Source: Metellina segmentata
Taxonomy: Eukaryota > Arthropoda > Arachnida > Araneae > Tetragnathidae
Direction: 5' to 3'
Length of the DNA stretch: 64,000 bases
Assembly (NCBI GenBank): GCA_947359465.1
Contig: OX375879.1
Span: 121,722,557-121,786,556 of the forward strand
The position numbers and the translations under genes are program-made. Every line of letters begins with the position of its first letter. Position 1 is the first letter of the stretch. The notes below the pieces were generated by a model. That model was not told the DNA's origin. It was given only the letters and a program-made list of their open reading frames with translations, and made no database searches. Positions 44,335 to 55,227 of the stretch are shown piece after piece.

Positions 44335-44790
44335 ACTAGGCATGCGACGTCGACACCAAAACATAGATGTTTTGAAACATCAGTGTATTCAAACTTTTCT
44401 TTCCCATTTTTTAAAACTGGATTAGTAACCTCTGACATTAATGTTCGCCCGGGGAGGGATTTAATTTGTCAGTTGCCGTGTTTATTAATTTATAACTAAG
44501 ATTGTTTTTAACTGTCAAAACAAAGTGTGAAAAATTAACAAGAACAATTAACAAATATTTTATTTTACAATTGAATGATACAAAAGAAAATAATAATTAC
44601 AACAATTTGAAATCGGTGCTACTAACAATAAGTATAAGTAGATAGGTACATAACAACAATTATTGTTAGTAATTATTTATCAACTTACTGGGAAAACATA
44701 AACTTATTTTTTTTTCATTGTGAATAAAAAATATTGGGGCCAATAACTATTATGTGCCCCAATATTTGTTATTTACAGTTTGCAAAAAAA
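44335..44790 (-). mobile_element. hAT MITE fragment, copy 3
   Basis: Starts with the family terminus (GGCATGCGACGTCGACACC) and continues with the reverse complement of 8230-8700, for example GACATTAATGTTCGCCC and GTCAGTTGCCGTGTTTATTA. The far end is missing after about 44780. Confidence 0.75.
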
Positions 44791-45404
44791 AAGTTTTTTT
44801 TTTTTTTTTCCATAGAATTTAGGTCAAATTTGTTGAATTTGTAAACTTTAAAGTGCCATACAAATTTTAGTTTCTGCTTTTTTTTTTAAATAAATTTTTA
44901 AAACATTTGAGTGACGTGATTTCGTAGTCAAGGGACATACATTCTCTTACAAATTAACAAAATATTTTCAGGTGTCATTTGTAGGAAGTAATGTTTACAA
45001 CAATGTGGATGTTCCCAAATTGGAACATTGGCGTTTGTGGTATAGTGTTTAAGGGGATTTTTTTCAACTCGCAAAATTTGAGTCCATATTTTTTTTTAAT
45101 TATCACAATTCTTCTGCTATGGGTGACTTCATAAATGTGGTGGATGATTCTTTCATACTTCCAGCTGGCACTTTTGTATCTGCATGTGCCTAACACCCGT
45201 TTTATGTGCAAGCCGTGACACTCTATTATAAGGTAATCGTATTGTTACAATTATAAATGTTTACAATTGATATTTCCTTCATTCTACTCACCTTACAAGA
45301 ATAGTAACCACATTCCACTTTGGTTAAATGGTTGGTTGAAATGTATGGCGTAATTTAAAGGTACGAAAAGAAAGGAGGGTCATACCATATGGGGCCACTT
45401 GAAG

Positions 45405-46216
45405 TGTGTTGCACCATAGTCATGGATTTTTTTTCAAATTTTTACCATAGATAGACATGGCAGTGAAACCCTTAAATCTCAATTTTTTAAATATTTTGTC
45501 CAGTATTAGTTGAAAAACAATAATTTAAAAATTGGTCAATTTTACAAAATGGCGGCCATCTTGGATTTGCCACACTGTCTATACAGGGCCCTAACTATAG
45601 AACTAACAGTTCAAATTTAGTAATTTTCGTATCAAATGGAAGCTATTTATTTCAGAAGTGTACATAAAATACAAAACCAGTGGTAATTTTACATTTTAAT
45701 TGAGTTTTTTATATGTAAAATGGAAAATTCACTTTTAAAAACAGACGAATTTAAAGAAAGCTATAAAAAATGAACCCTCTTATTTTTCTCTTAGATTTTA
45801 TAGAAGTATTAACTAACATATGTACTTTGATCTGAGAAAAATTCAGGTGCGTGCAACACATTTTTCATTTTTGAATAAAAGCTATTCTAATGACAGCATA
45901 GATTTGCAAAACGGTGGTCCTCTTACAGTGCAAAAATGACCATAACTTAAAAACAATGGTCAAATTTATTTTTATGATGTTCTAATTCAAAGCAAGCTTA
46001 CATTATTTCATGTTTATTATCTGTACAGTATCAAATTATTTTAAATTTGTTTTATAGCATGTCTGTCTTTCAAAAAGTACTTTTAAGAAGCACTGTAGAA
46101 AAATGTTTTTATTTATTTAAATTTTTTAAAAATATTTTTCAAAATGTTATGCATTTTACAATATTTAATTCCAGTATTTTTCTAAAAAAAATTACATTTA
46201 TGCTTAGGGTATATAT
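45405..46216 (+). repeat. Left arm of a long inverted repeat (about 800 bp)
   Basis: Matches the reverse complement of 62880-63690 along its length: GTTGCACCATAGTCATGG at the outer end, AAAATGGCGGCCATCTTGGAT in the middle, TGCATTTTACAATATTTAATTCC and GGGTATA at the inner end. The LTR element at 46217 interrupts it at an AT-repeat. Confidence 0.82.
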
Positions 46217-46782
46217 TGTACCATATGGTACTAGCCGACCCTTTTCCCTAACACGTGGACGCTGGAATGTTTCGAAATGCAGAAACAACTTCAGACTTTG
46301 CACGTGCGGGTTTTCACAAAATACCGAAAGAGAGTATTTTCTCATCGGCGGCCCGGCGTTCCATTTGATCCATAGACACAGCTGGAGTTTCCGTCGGTTC
46401 CCTAATCCCATGTCTGGGATGAAGTTTTGCTGTGGGGAAGTCAAGTCGGCATGACAGACGGTTTTCGCATCTGTGTGGGGGTGTTTCTGTTCTGGAGAGG
46501 ACATAAACATCTCTAGAGGGCTCGGAATTCACCCCCTCTCGTTGGCGGCTGCGGTTCTGTTGAGCGAAGCGAACATGGATTTTGAGGAGATTCGGACTCG
46601 AGATTCGACGAGAGACAGACGTCTCTGTTTTGCCATTTGTTACTTTGGCTTCAGGCAGGATTCGGTTGTCGATGGCTGTGCCCTTAATTATCTTTTTAAA
46701 TTTTCTTGTAAATATTTTATTTATGTAAATAAATAGTTTAATTTTAAACCAGCTGTCCGTCTAATTCTTACATGACGGTACA
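46217..46782 (+). repeat. 5' LTR of the outer Gypsy element
   Basis: Direct repeat of 57284-57849. Contains an AATAAA-like region (GTAAATAAATAG near 46724) suitable as a polyadenylation signal. Confidence 0.92.
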
Positions 46783-47139
46783 GCTTATTAATATGGTGGC
46801 AGCGGGTTGGATAGATTAAAACAGCCTCGACAAGTAAATCGAACCTGCCGTTTTGCCTGAAAGAGAAGGCCGATAGAACTTCGTAACCAGAAGTTCGGAC
46901 TGTCATTTTCGCTGAAACCTGATAGAACTTCGCAACCAGAAGTTCGGATTTTCGCTGGAGACCGTTTCCCTTGTCTTAGAGAAAGCGAGAAGGAGGTACC
47001 GGAGTCACCGACCCCATCCATCACCGAAACGGAAACTCGTCGCAAGAAGTTCTGGTTTTGGTTTCGAGTTGCCGGTCCTTTTCAACGGAGCGTGAGCGGA
47101 ATCGACGGAAAGTTTGACAAGTTCAGTTCATCAGGGGAA

Positions 47140-47450
47140 TAGATTCCCCACCGGTTCGTCCAGAGGTCATCTTGACCGTTTTTTATTGGGAAAAAGTCCC
47201 ACCGGTTCGTCCAGAGGTCATCGTGACCGTTTATTATTGGGAAAAAGTCCCATCGGTTCGTCCAGAGGTCATCTTGACCGTTTATTATTGGGAAAAGCTC
47301 CCATCGGTTCGTCCAGAGGTCATATTGATCGGTTATTATTGGGAAAAAGTTCCCATCGGTTCGTCCAGAGATCATCTTGATCGGTTATTATTGGGAAAAA
47401 GTTCCCATCGGTTCGTCCAGAGGTCATCTTGACCGTTTAATATAGGTTCA
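47140..47450 (+). repeat. Leader minisatellite of the outer Gypsy element, unit 51-52 bp
   Basis: Six units. GGTTCGTCCAGAGG recurs at 47153, 47204, 47255, 47306, 47358 and 47410. Each unit has a small hairpin (GGTCA-TCT-TGACC or a variant). Because 51 is a multiple of three, both strands are open for long stretches. These frames have no support as proteins. Confidence 0.93.
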
Positions 47451-47574
47451 TCGCGAACCGTGTTTTCGTCAGTGGCGCAGGGTTATTTGTGCGCGTTGTG
47501 GAAGAGGTCGAGACGACCTACACCAGTGGGCTTTCAGCCGAAGAGTGTGTGTGTGGGCTTTTTAGCCGAAGATA

Positions 47575-48659
47575 GTGCAGTGCAGTGTTTCCACCCGTGG
47601 TCCAGCCTGTGGACAGTGGTGCCAAGTGATCCAAGTCAGCAGATACAGGTTAGTGCCATTTCCCTATTTTGTCACTGTGACTAAGTTTCAAGAATTGTGT
47701 AATAGCGATCACGTCGACTCGTTAAGTTCCCAAGGAAAACCACGAATAGATATTTTAAAACTGGTTCCCAAATTCGATTCAGACCAGACCGACATTAGTC
47801 TGTACCTGATAATGTTTGAGCGTCAGGCTAAGAGGGCTAACATTGAGAAAAAAGACTGGGTGTCTTGCTTACAACCGGTATTGCCTCTGTATATCGTGCA
47901 GATCATCGCACGCGAACCAGATGAGGTAGCAGAAAACTATGACCACGTCAAAGAGCTTCTGCTAAAGCGGTATAAGTTGAGTCCCGAAATTTTTCGCCAA
48001 AAATTCCTCCACCATGGCCGAAAACCCGATAGCACTTGGAAGGATTTTATTTTCGAAACCCGAAATTATCTGGAAGAGTGGATTCGAGGGTTGGAGGTTA
48101 TGGACTATGAATCTTTAAAAGATTTAATGATAACGGACCAAGTCAAAAGACGTGTCCCGTTGGAGGTGAGGGACCATTTCCTCGATGATTGGGCTAAGAT
48201 TAAAGACCCCGGCAAATTAGCCGAACTGCTAGATTCCTACGAAGACATTCGGAAACCCAAAAGAAAGCCTTTTGAAAAACCCAAAGGAAGTACACCTTTC
48301 CCAGCGAAAGTGAGGGAGGGGAAATACCAACTGGTCCCCACTCGAGGGAGGAACGATTTTTTCCCGCCTAGTTCCCAGGGAAGGAAATTCGACACTTTTG
48401 ACCGGAGACGCACGCCGCGGTGTTTTGAGTGCAACGCGAGCGACCACCTAAGGCCAAATTGTCCGAGGTTGGGGAATAGAGTGACAGTTGAATCGGTAAA
48501 TAGACTCGGACGGGAAGCCGAACATGAATTATTGATGCCGTATGTACAAAAGGGATCTGTAAACGCTAAGGAAATAAACATCCTTCGAGATTCGGGTTCG
48601 ACCTTGGATTTAGTACACCGGAATTACGTGGACCCCAAATCCTACACGGGAGAGACCGT
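47575..48659 (+). pseudogene. gag: Gag and start of protease of the outer Gypsy element, cut by the nested insertion
   Basis: The frame opens upstream of any safe Met (first Met at 47575). Domain content starts near 47735 with RIDILKLVPKFDSDQTDIS. Capsid with a SCAN-like part (FRQKFLHHGRK, RNYLEEWIRGLEV, DQVKRRVPLEVRDHF). CCHC knuckle CFECNASDHLRPNC at 48420-48461. Protease motif ILRDSGSTLDLV (DSG instead of DTG) near 48580. The frame is interrupted at 48659 by the LTR of the nested element and continues at 55228. Compared with the intact nested element it lacks the MAFLG-type N-terminal region. Confidence 0.87.
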
Positions 48660-48920
48660 TGTAAGGAGTTTCGTAGACGGAATAAGGTAGCTGGACTAGA
48701 CCGTCAAGTCTTTATTTGCTTGGACGACACAAACACCAATTTACAAGACCGTGCACCACTTGGACGTAAAAACATGACAACATATTAACAGAAAGACATT
48801 TTAAATTTTGTTGAATCCAACGTCATCAGCCGTCCCATCCGCAGAACCGCACTCGTTGTTCTTTTTCTGCTTCCGCAAAGCATTCTGGGTGCTCATAATG
48901 ACGTGGGTCATGACGTTACA
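48660..48920 (-). repeat. 3' LTR of the nested element
   Basis: Identical by eye to 54963-55223 over 261 bp. Confidence 0.95.
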
Positions 48921-49175
48921 GGAGATTCCTCCCCTCTGGAAAAACTTTCTGCAGGTCTCCAACCGAAGAAAGTCAAAAGTTAGAAATGTTTAAATATGAA
49001 AACCACATGACGATAGGTCTAGCACCACACTTACCAGATTTGATCAGTACCAAACCTACACGAAGATTAATAAACATTTAAAGACGAAAGTAAGATACAA
49101 ATGTAATTAATTATTACTAAAGGTGTAGAACTACAGATAAAAGACTAAATATTAAGAACTACTATATTTACAAGT

Positions 49176-52100
49176 TCATTCAGGATCGTCAAGAGTGGGG
49201 ATCCTGCTTAATCCGTCTGCATTTTTGTGCAGAGAACCACTTCTATGTTTAACCTCAAAGTCATAAGGTTGTAAGGCCAAAGACCAACGCATAAGACGGG
49301 CATTTGTGCCTGCGTTGCTATTCAACCAAACCAGTGGATTATGATCAGTCACAATTGTAAATGATTTACCGTCGAGGTAACATTTGAGTTTTTTCACAGC
49401 AAAGATAATAGCAGCACATTCTTTCTCACTCACACTGTACCGTTTCTCCACGTTTGAAAATTTCTTGCTGAGGTAAACAATAGGATGTTCGGAACCATCT
49501 TCAGAATTCTGAGATAAAACGGCTCCCATGCCCAAGTCAGACGCATCAGTTTGTAAGATGAATGGGCGATTATAGTCGGGTGCATACAGGATAGGAAAGT
49601 TAGAAAGAGCTTTCTTAAGTGTGACAAAAGCCACGTCACATTCCTTAGTCCAACTTATAGTTCCCTTTCGAATCTTACCCTTCAAAGTGTCTGTCAAAGG
49701 AGATGCAATCGAAGAAAACATAGGGATATAACGGCTGTAATATCCCGCTAGTCCTAAAAAGGCTCTCACATCAGATTTAGTTCTAGGAGGAGAAAAGTTT
49801 TTAATGGCTTCAATTTTTATGTCCATCGGCTTTCTACATCCTTCACCCACGATATGTCCAAGATACTGAACTTGACCTTGTGCAAACTTGCACTTTGAAG
49901 GTTTAATGGTCAAACCAGCCTTTTGTATTCTTTGTAAGACAGCATCCACTTGTTTTAGATGGTCTTGAAAAGAATGAGAGAAGATCGCAATGTCATCGAG
50001 ATACGGCACAGCGAACTCCCCGCACCCTTCCAAAAGTTGCGAAACCATTTTGCTAAATTCGTATGGGGCATTTTTCAATCCGAACGGCATTCTCAAAGGA
50101 CGATAGGTGCCAAAGTTTGTGATAAATGCTGCGAGTCTTTGGGCATTTTCACTCAGCGGGATTTGCCAATACCCTCTTGAGAGATCTAAAATAGTTATAA
50201 ATTTTGCACTTGATACCGTCTCAATTCGTTCTTCTATATTTGGAAGAGGAAAGTACTTTGTCTTAGTTATTTTATTTAGGTTTCTATAATCGATGCAAGG
50301 TCTGGGATCTTTTCCAGGCGCCTCAACTAAGATCATCGGAGAAGTGTAATCCGAAAAACCAACTTCTATAATTTTCAATGCCAACATTTTCTGAATTTCG
50401 GACTTCAGGATGTCGTTCTGTCTTGCCGAATTTCGATATGGTTTCGATAGAAGTGGCTGATCACTGCTTAGTTCGATATCGTGAGTAACAATATCGGTCT
50501 TTCCAGGAACATTAGAAAAACATTTCTCGTATTTACACACGAGTTGCTTCAATTGAATGAGTTGATCTTCCTCCAACTTATTTCCTAGAAGATTTTCTTG
50601 AAACATCTCATTTAAGTCTAAGATGTTTGGATTTGAGTCCACATAAGGAATTTCCATCTCGACTTCCACATTTTCATTAGTTTCATTCAAAAGAAAGTTA
50701 ATTTGTTCGGGTCTCCTATAGTAAGGTTTCAACATATTGACGTGGTATACTTTAGATGTGGATTTCTCACCAGGCATTTCTACCACATAATTGGTTTCAG
50801 ACAGTTGTCGCAGAACTTTACCAGGACCTGTCCAGTGAGGGCTTAACTTATTTGCCTTAAAGGTAGAAAAAATTAGGACCAGGTCTCCTTCGTGAAATTC
50901 TCTTTTAACTGCTCTCTTATCATACCAAGTTTTATTCTTTTGTTGGGATTCTTCCATGTTTGTTGTGGCAAGCTCTTGACACCGCTTCATTCGATTAATC
51001 AAAGAGAAAACATACTCGGTTACAGGTTCTCCATCGTCTTCCGAGTCCATCCACTTCTCGTATAACAGCGTTAAAGGTGTTCTTAAATTCTTTCCATGAA
51101 CAAGTTCAGCAGGAGTGAACCCAGTGCTTTCATGAGAAACCGTTCTCAAAGCAAACAGAGCAGGATAAATTGATTTCTCCCAATCTGATCCAGCTTCCAA
51201 GCATAGAATCTTCAAAATCCTTTTAACTGTCCTGTGAAATCTTTCCACCGGATTACTTTGTGGATGATAAATTGAACTATGAACTACTTTTACTCCAAAT
51301 TTCTCAAGGAATGTTGTAGTAAGTTCACTCGTAAAAGAACTTCCTTGATCTAACTGTAGAACTTTTGGAAACCCCATCCTACTAAAAATCTGCATCAATG
51401 CGTCCACCACAGATGTAGAAGTTATGTCTTCGACAGGAACGGCATCAGGATATTTAGATGCTAGACACATGGCAGTAATTAGATAACGTTTACCACTTGA
51501 AGTAACTGGCAAGGGACCACATGCGTCTATATTAATCTTCGAGAAAACTTCTTGTATCACAGGAACTAACTTCATAGGAGCTTTCTTTTTATCGCTTGGT
51601 TTTCCAACCCGTTGACATTTATCACAAGTTCGGACGAATTCTTCTATTTCTTTGTAGCATTGAGGCCAGAAGAAATGTCTCGATAGAACGTCTTTAGTTT
51701 TCGTCACACCTAGATGACCAGAAGTTCCCTCGTGACACAAAGCTTTTAAGTCATTTCGATATATCTTAGGAATCACCAATAACGGTCGATTCACTCCTAA
51801 CTTATCAATCTTCTTTTTGATGAGGAGTTCATTTGATAGGATTTCAAATTCTGCTTTATCTTCAGGGCTTTTCTTTTGTAGTTTCTCGATTATGTGTTTC
51901 AAATCTTTACATTCCTTTTGCTGAGATGCAAAGGTTTTAGAATCCACCTTTAAGAGAGATAACCCTTCAAACTCTTCGCTGGGAGGAAAAGAAAATAGAT
52001 CATCTTCTTCAATCAGGATTTCTTCCGACAAGGATTTGTCATCTTGAACACCTTTTTCGTGTCCGTGATTTTCTTCTTCCACTAGACGTTTCTGAGCTCT

Positions 52101-53525
52101 AGTTTGGATAGCGTTGATTTGATGAGGAACTGGATCTTCCTTCATCTTCTCCAGGAGAGCCGCAGTTCGGTTTCCGAGCAAGTATCTCCCTTTGTCTACT
52201 TGACTCCACACAACTGCTGCTTTCGTAATTACATGTCCGAATTCTCCCTTCAACTCTACTTCTGCCAGTGGCAAGCAAACAGGAGCATCATCTAAAGGTT
52301 GTTGCACCCATATATTTTCGCCAGTGAGCATCTCGGGTTTTATACGGTTTCTGCACACTACGTCAATACTGGTCCCAGTATCACGGAGAATCGGCATCTT
52401 GAATCCGTTCACTTCCCCAATGTAGGTGTAAGGGGACAAGAAGATATCTTCTTCCTTACCAATCAGACGATTTACAGGGGCGGAACTTCCTTCTTTTCTT
52501 TTTAGCAACGGACAACAGGGTCTTAAGTGTTCTGTTGAGTTACACATATAGCAACGGAGTTTTCTTCGTTTTTCAAATGCTTCAGTACTTTTCATCGTCT
52601 TTTCAGCTTCAATTTTCTCTTGCTTCAGTTCCTTAGGATAATTTTTCGGTTCTGAGTGAAATTTATTTCTCCAATTAGGAACTGTTTTTTCTTTTGGATT
52701 GAAAGCTTTCTTCTTGGTCAGCATTCGAACGCTGTCATATCCATCCAACTTCTCAGCCAGAACCTCTGGACATTTGATTTGTGCCCATTCGTCAATGAAA
52801 TGTTCTTTCATCTCTGCAGGAACACGGCGTTTTATCTGATCTGTGATAATCAGATCACACAATTGTGCAAAGGTCTCTACTTCCAATCCCCTGATCCATT
52901 CTTGAAAGTAGTTTCTGATTTCGTACAGGTAATCAGTCCACGACCCTTCGACATTCTTGTTATGTTGAGTAAACATCTGACGAAATTTTTCGGCAGTCAA
53001 TTTATATCGTTTCAGCAAAATTTTCTTCACCTGCTCGTAATCATCACATACCTCTTCCGACTCCCTTGCTATCAATTGAGCCATATCTTGAGGTAGCAAC
53101 CCGATCAGATGAGATACCCAGTATTCTTGGGAAATGTCAACTCTTTTTGCTTGACGTTCAAAAAGGACGAGATATAAACTAATATCCCCATTCTTTGGAT
53201 CAAATTTCTGCATAAGATGATGCAATTCCAGTTTAGATTTTGAGTTGGTTCCACCTGCTGTTGGTTCAGGTCTGTTTTGTACCTCTATCCTCATTTTCTC
53301 AAGAGTAAATTCTTCTTCCCTCTTTCTTTTCTCAAGGTCCTCTTTTTCAGTCCTGGTTGCAACAATAGTACTTAAGAGTTCTCTAACAAAATTTACTTCG
53401 AAATCCTCATGAGTTTCTATAGCCTTCTTGAGATCGATTATCTTTGCCGAAGCCCTAATCTCTATACCCATTTCATCAGCTAAAATCTGAAGATCGGCCT
53501 TTCGTGCTGACCCTAAAAATGCCAT
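49176..53525 (-). CDS. gag-pol: Gag-protease-integrase-RT-RNase H polyprotein (1449 aa)
   Basis: The start is MAFLGSARKADL at 53525. Residues 1-100: N-terminal part with a coiled coil. About 110-290: capsid with a SCAN-like segment (FRQMFTQHNK, IRNYFQEWIRGLEV, DQIKRRVPAEMKEHF). About 325: knuckle CYMCNSTEHLRPCC. About 380: protease ILRDTGTSIDVV. About 590-950: integrase, with the zinc part (HLGVTKT, CDKCQRVGK), the catalytic residues in NIDACGPL, LQLDQGSSF and NPVERFHRT, and a C-terminal GPGKVLRQL module. About 1020-1250: Gypsy RT with LDLSRGYWQIPL, FGLKNAPYEFSK and YLDD at about 1176. About 1320-1440: RNase H with LQTDASDLGMGAVL, VSEKECAAI and TDHNPLVW, ending NADGLSRIP. RT is of the Ty3 type although integrase stands before it. 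Confidence 0.96.
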   Translation of the reverse strand: MAFLGSARKADLQILADEMGIEIRASAKIIDLKKAIETHEDFEVNFVRELLSTIVATRTEKEDLEKRKREEEFTLEKMRIEVQNRPEPTAGGTNSKSKLELHHLMQKFDPKNGDISLYLVLFERQAKRVDISQEYWVSHLIGLLPQDMAQLIARESEEVCDDYEQVKKILLKRYKLTAEKFRQMFTQHNKNVEGSWTDYLYEIRNYFQEWIRGLEVETFAQLCDLIITDQIKRRVPAEMKEHFIDEWAQIKCPEVLAEKLDGYDSVRMLTKKKAFNPKEKTVPNWRNKFHSEPKNYPKELKQEKIEAEKTMKSTEAFEKRRKLRCYMCNSTEHLRPCCPLLKRKEGSSAPVNRLIGKEEDIFLSPYTYIGEVNGFKMPILRDTGTSIDVVCRNRIKPEMLTGENIWVQQPLDDAPVCLPLAEVELKGEFGHVITKAAVVWSQVDKGRYLLGNRTAALLEKMKEDPVPHQINAIQTRAQKRLVEEENHGHEKGVQDDKSLSEEILIEEDDLFSFPPSEEFEGLSLLKVDSKTFASQQKECKDLKHIIEKLQKKSPEDKAEFEILSNELLIKKKIDKLGVNRPLLVIPKIYRNDLKALCHEGTSGHLGVTKTKDVLSRHFFWPQCYKEIEEFVRTCDKCQRVGKPSDKKKAPMKLVPVIQEVFSKINIDACGPLPVTSSGKRYLITAMCLASKYPDAVPVEDITSTSVVDALMQIFSRMGFPKVLQLDQGSSFTSELTTTFLEKFGVKVVHSSIYHPQSNPVERFHRTVKRILKILCLEAGSDWEKSIYPALFALRTVSHESTGFTPAELVHGKNLRTPLTLLYEKWMDSEDDGEPVTEYVFSLINRMKRCQELATTNMEESQQKNKTWYDKRAVKREFHEGDLVLIFSTFKANKLSPHWTGPGKVLRQLSETNYVVEMPGEKSTSKVYHVNMLKPYYRRPEQINFLLNETNENVEVEMEIPYVDSNPNILDLNEMFQENLLGNKLEEDQLIQLKQLVCKYEKCFSNVPGKTDIVTHDIELSSDQPLLSKPYRNSARQNDILKSEIQKMLALKIIEVGFSDYTSPMILVEAPGKDPRPCIDYRNLNKITKTKYFPLPNIEERIETVSSAKFITILDLSRGYWQIPLSENAQRLAAFITNFGTYRPLRMPFGLKNAPYEFSKMVSQLLEGCGEFAVPYLDDIAIFSHSFQDHLKQVDAVLQRIQKAGLTIKPSKCKFAQGQVQYLGHIVGEGCRKPMDIKIEAIKNFSPPRTKSDVRAFLGLAGYYSRYIPMFSSIASPLTDTLKGKIRKGTISWTKECDVAFVTLKKALSNFPILYAPDYNRPFILQTDASDLGMGAVLSQNSEDGSEHPIVYLSKKFSNVEKRYSVSEKECAAIIFAVKKLKCYLDGKSFTIVTDHNPLVWLNSNAGTNARLMRWSLALQPYDFEVKHRSGSLHKNADGLSRIPTLDDPE

Positions 53526-54962
53526 CTTCTCGAACTTTATAACCTCACTAATTTTAATTACGAAACAATTTTGAATTAAATTTTCTAAAATGCAAGCAAC
53601 GAATACACACTCTTAACGATTGTATAAACACGTGCACACACACAAAAATGTGTATAAATTGAATTATGATTAAATATATAAAAGTGAGCAATCGCGAAAT
53701 AATTAGGATTTATATCATATGCACAATGAAAAGAATAACTTTCTCTTTTTAAGCTTGAAACCATAAAGAGGCAATGAACATGTGACCACAAAAATAAATT
53801 CCCTACTTTTCTTCTGACATAGGAAAGAAAAAGAAAATATATACATATACCAATGTATTCGAGGAACAGAAAACACTATTTCATTTTTATCCATCGACAG
53901 CACCATAAACAAAATTCTACTCCAAAAATAAAACAAATTTTCATCTAACAGGAAGTAATCTGTATTTTGTTTTTACCAAGCTATAAATAAACACAATGGC
54001 GCGCAAAAACGAATTCCACACTTCAAATTCTTAACAGCTGTGAGCAATCAGTAACGATTCAGAACCAAAACTAATGTACCTAAATAGTTGAAACACATTT
54101 GATACAAGTTTTACACACTTCTAGTAAAGATTGAACTTTGCAAGAACAAATTTTTCAGAAAGAAATATAATTCAATGAAACGGGGATGCTTCATAAAAAA
54201 TATATTAATAGTTGAATGTTCCAAACTCAATATTCTCAGAATTTTGTACGAGACACTACATAAATTCAGCCATGAATTCTACCAAAACTCAGAAAAATAT
54301 ATGAACATATCAATACGATTAATATTTAACATATCAAGGTCCGATATAGTTATACAATCACATTCATTTCTAAACTTAGTTAAGTATGCCAAACCGAAAC
54401 AGAACTGTGCTTCGCATAACAAAATTTTAACAGTTAACCAGAAATGAATAATGCTTAGTATTTACTTTTAATCCAAGAAAATAATGGATACAAATTCCAA
54501 AGCTAATTTGTTATTATTCCCGAAATATTAACACTATTTCAACAACAAATTATACATACAGCCTAACGGAAATTAAAATCAATGTACTTTTAACAAATGA
54601 ATTCCTAAGCTAATTTGTTATTATTCCCGAAATATTAAGAACACTATTTCAATAACAAATTTTACAGCCTACCGGAAATTATAACGATTTCAGTTCAACA
54701 ATAATCACAATCAATGTACTTTTAACAAGTGGATTCCTAAGCTAATCTGTTGGTATACCCGAAATATAATGAACAATATTTCACACAACAGATATAAACA
54801 AGCTTACCGGAAGTCCAACTTGGTTTAATACACCATTATCATTAAACTATAGGACAGGTACTGATCCGTACTAAACAATTTATCTGGTAAGGGGTACTTA
54901 CCCTGAACTTCTGTTTAACTATTGTGAGACGTATCCAACCGTATGCCACCATTCTGCAGGCC
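53526..54962 (-). other. Leader of the nested element with a three-copy repeat
   Basis: AT-rich, no long ORF. Three copies of a block with AAGCTAATTTGTTATTATTC and CCGAAATATTAA lie at about 54490, 54605 and 54735 (spacing 110-130 bp). The primer binding site is near 54951-54934 on the minus strand. Confidence 0.7.
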
Positions 54963-55223
54963 TGTAAGGAGTTTCGTAGACGGAATAAGGTAGCTGGACT
55001 AGACCGTCAAGTCTTTATTTGCTTGGACGACACAAACACCAATTTACAAGACCGTGCACCACTTGGACGTAAAAACATGACAACATATTAACAGAAAGAC
55101 ATTTTAAATTTTGTTGAATCCAACGTCATCAGCCGTCCCATCCGCAGAACCGCACTCGTTGTTCTTTTTCTGCTTCCGCAAAGCATTCTGGGTGCTCATA
55201 ATGACGTGGGTCATGACGTTACA
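54963..55223 (-). repeat. 5' LTR of the nested element
   Basis: Identical by eye to 48660-48920. Transcription would start here and read towards lower coordinates. Confidence 0.95.
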
Positions 55224-55227
55224 CCGT

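Larger units (their letters stand above)
48660..55223 (-). mobile_element. Intact, young Ty3/Gypsy element with Gmr1-type pol order (IN before RT)
   Basis: 261-bp LTRs at 48660-48920 and 54963-55223 appear identical on reading. They start TGTAACGTCATG and end in the complement of TGTAAGGAG. The duplication CCGT is at 48656-48659 and 55224-55227. The primer site TGGTGGCATACGGTTGGA begins 11 nt inside the 5' LTR, with the same spacing and nearly the same word as in its host element. A purine tract (AGAGGGGAGGAA) precedes the 3' LTR. One 1449-codon ORF without stops. All catalytic motifs are present, so it could be active. Confidence 0.95.

Noticed and set aside
46139..46532. Minus-strand ORFs at both LTRs of the outer element
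   Set aside because: Chance frames in LTR sequence. They recur at 57131-57599 only because the LTR is duplicated.
47082..47432. Repeat proteins of about 17-aa units on both strands
   Set aside because: Produced by a 51-bp leader minisatellite whose period is a multiple of three. No start context or independent support.
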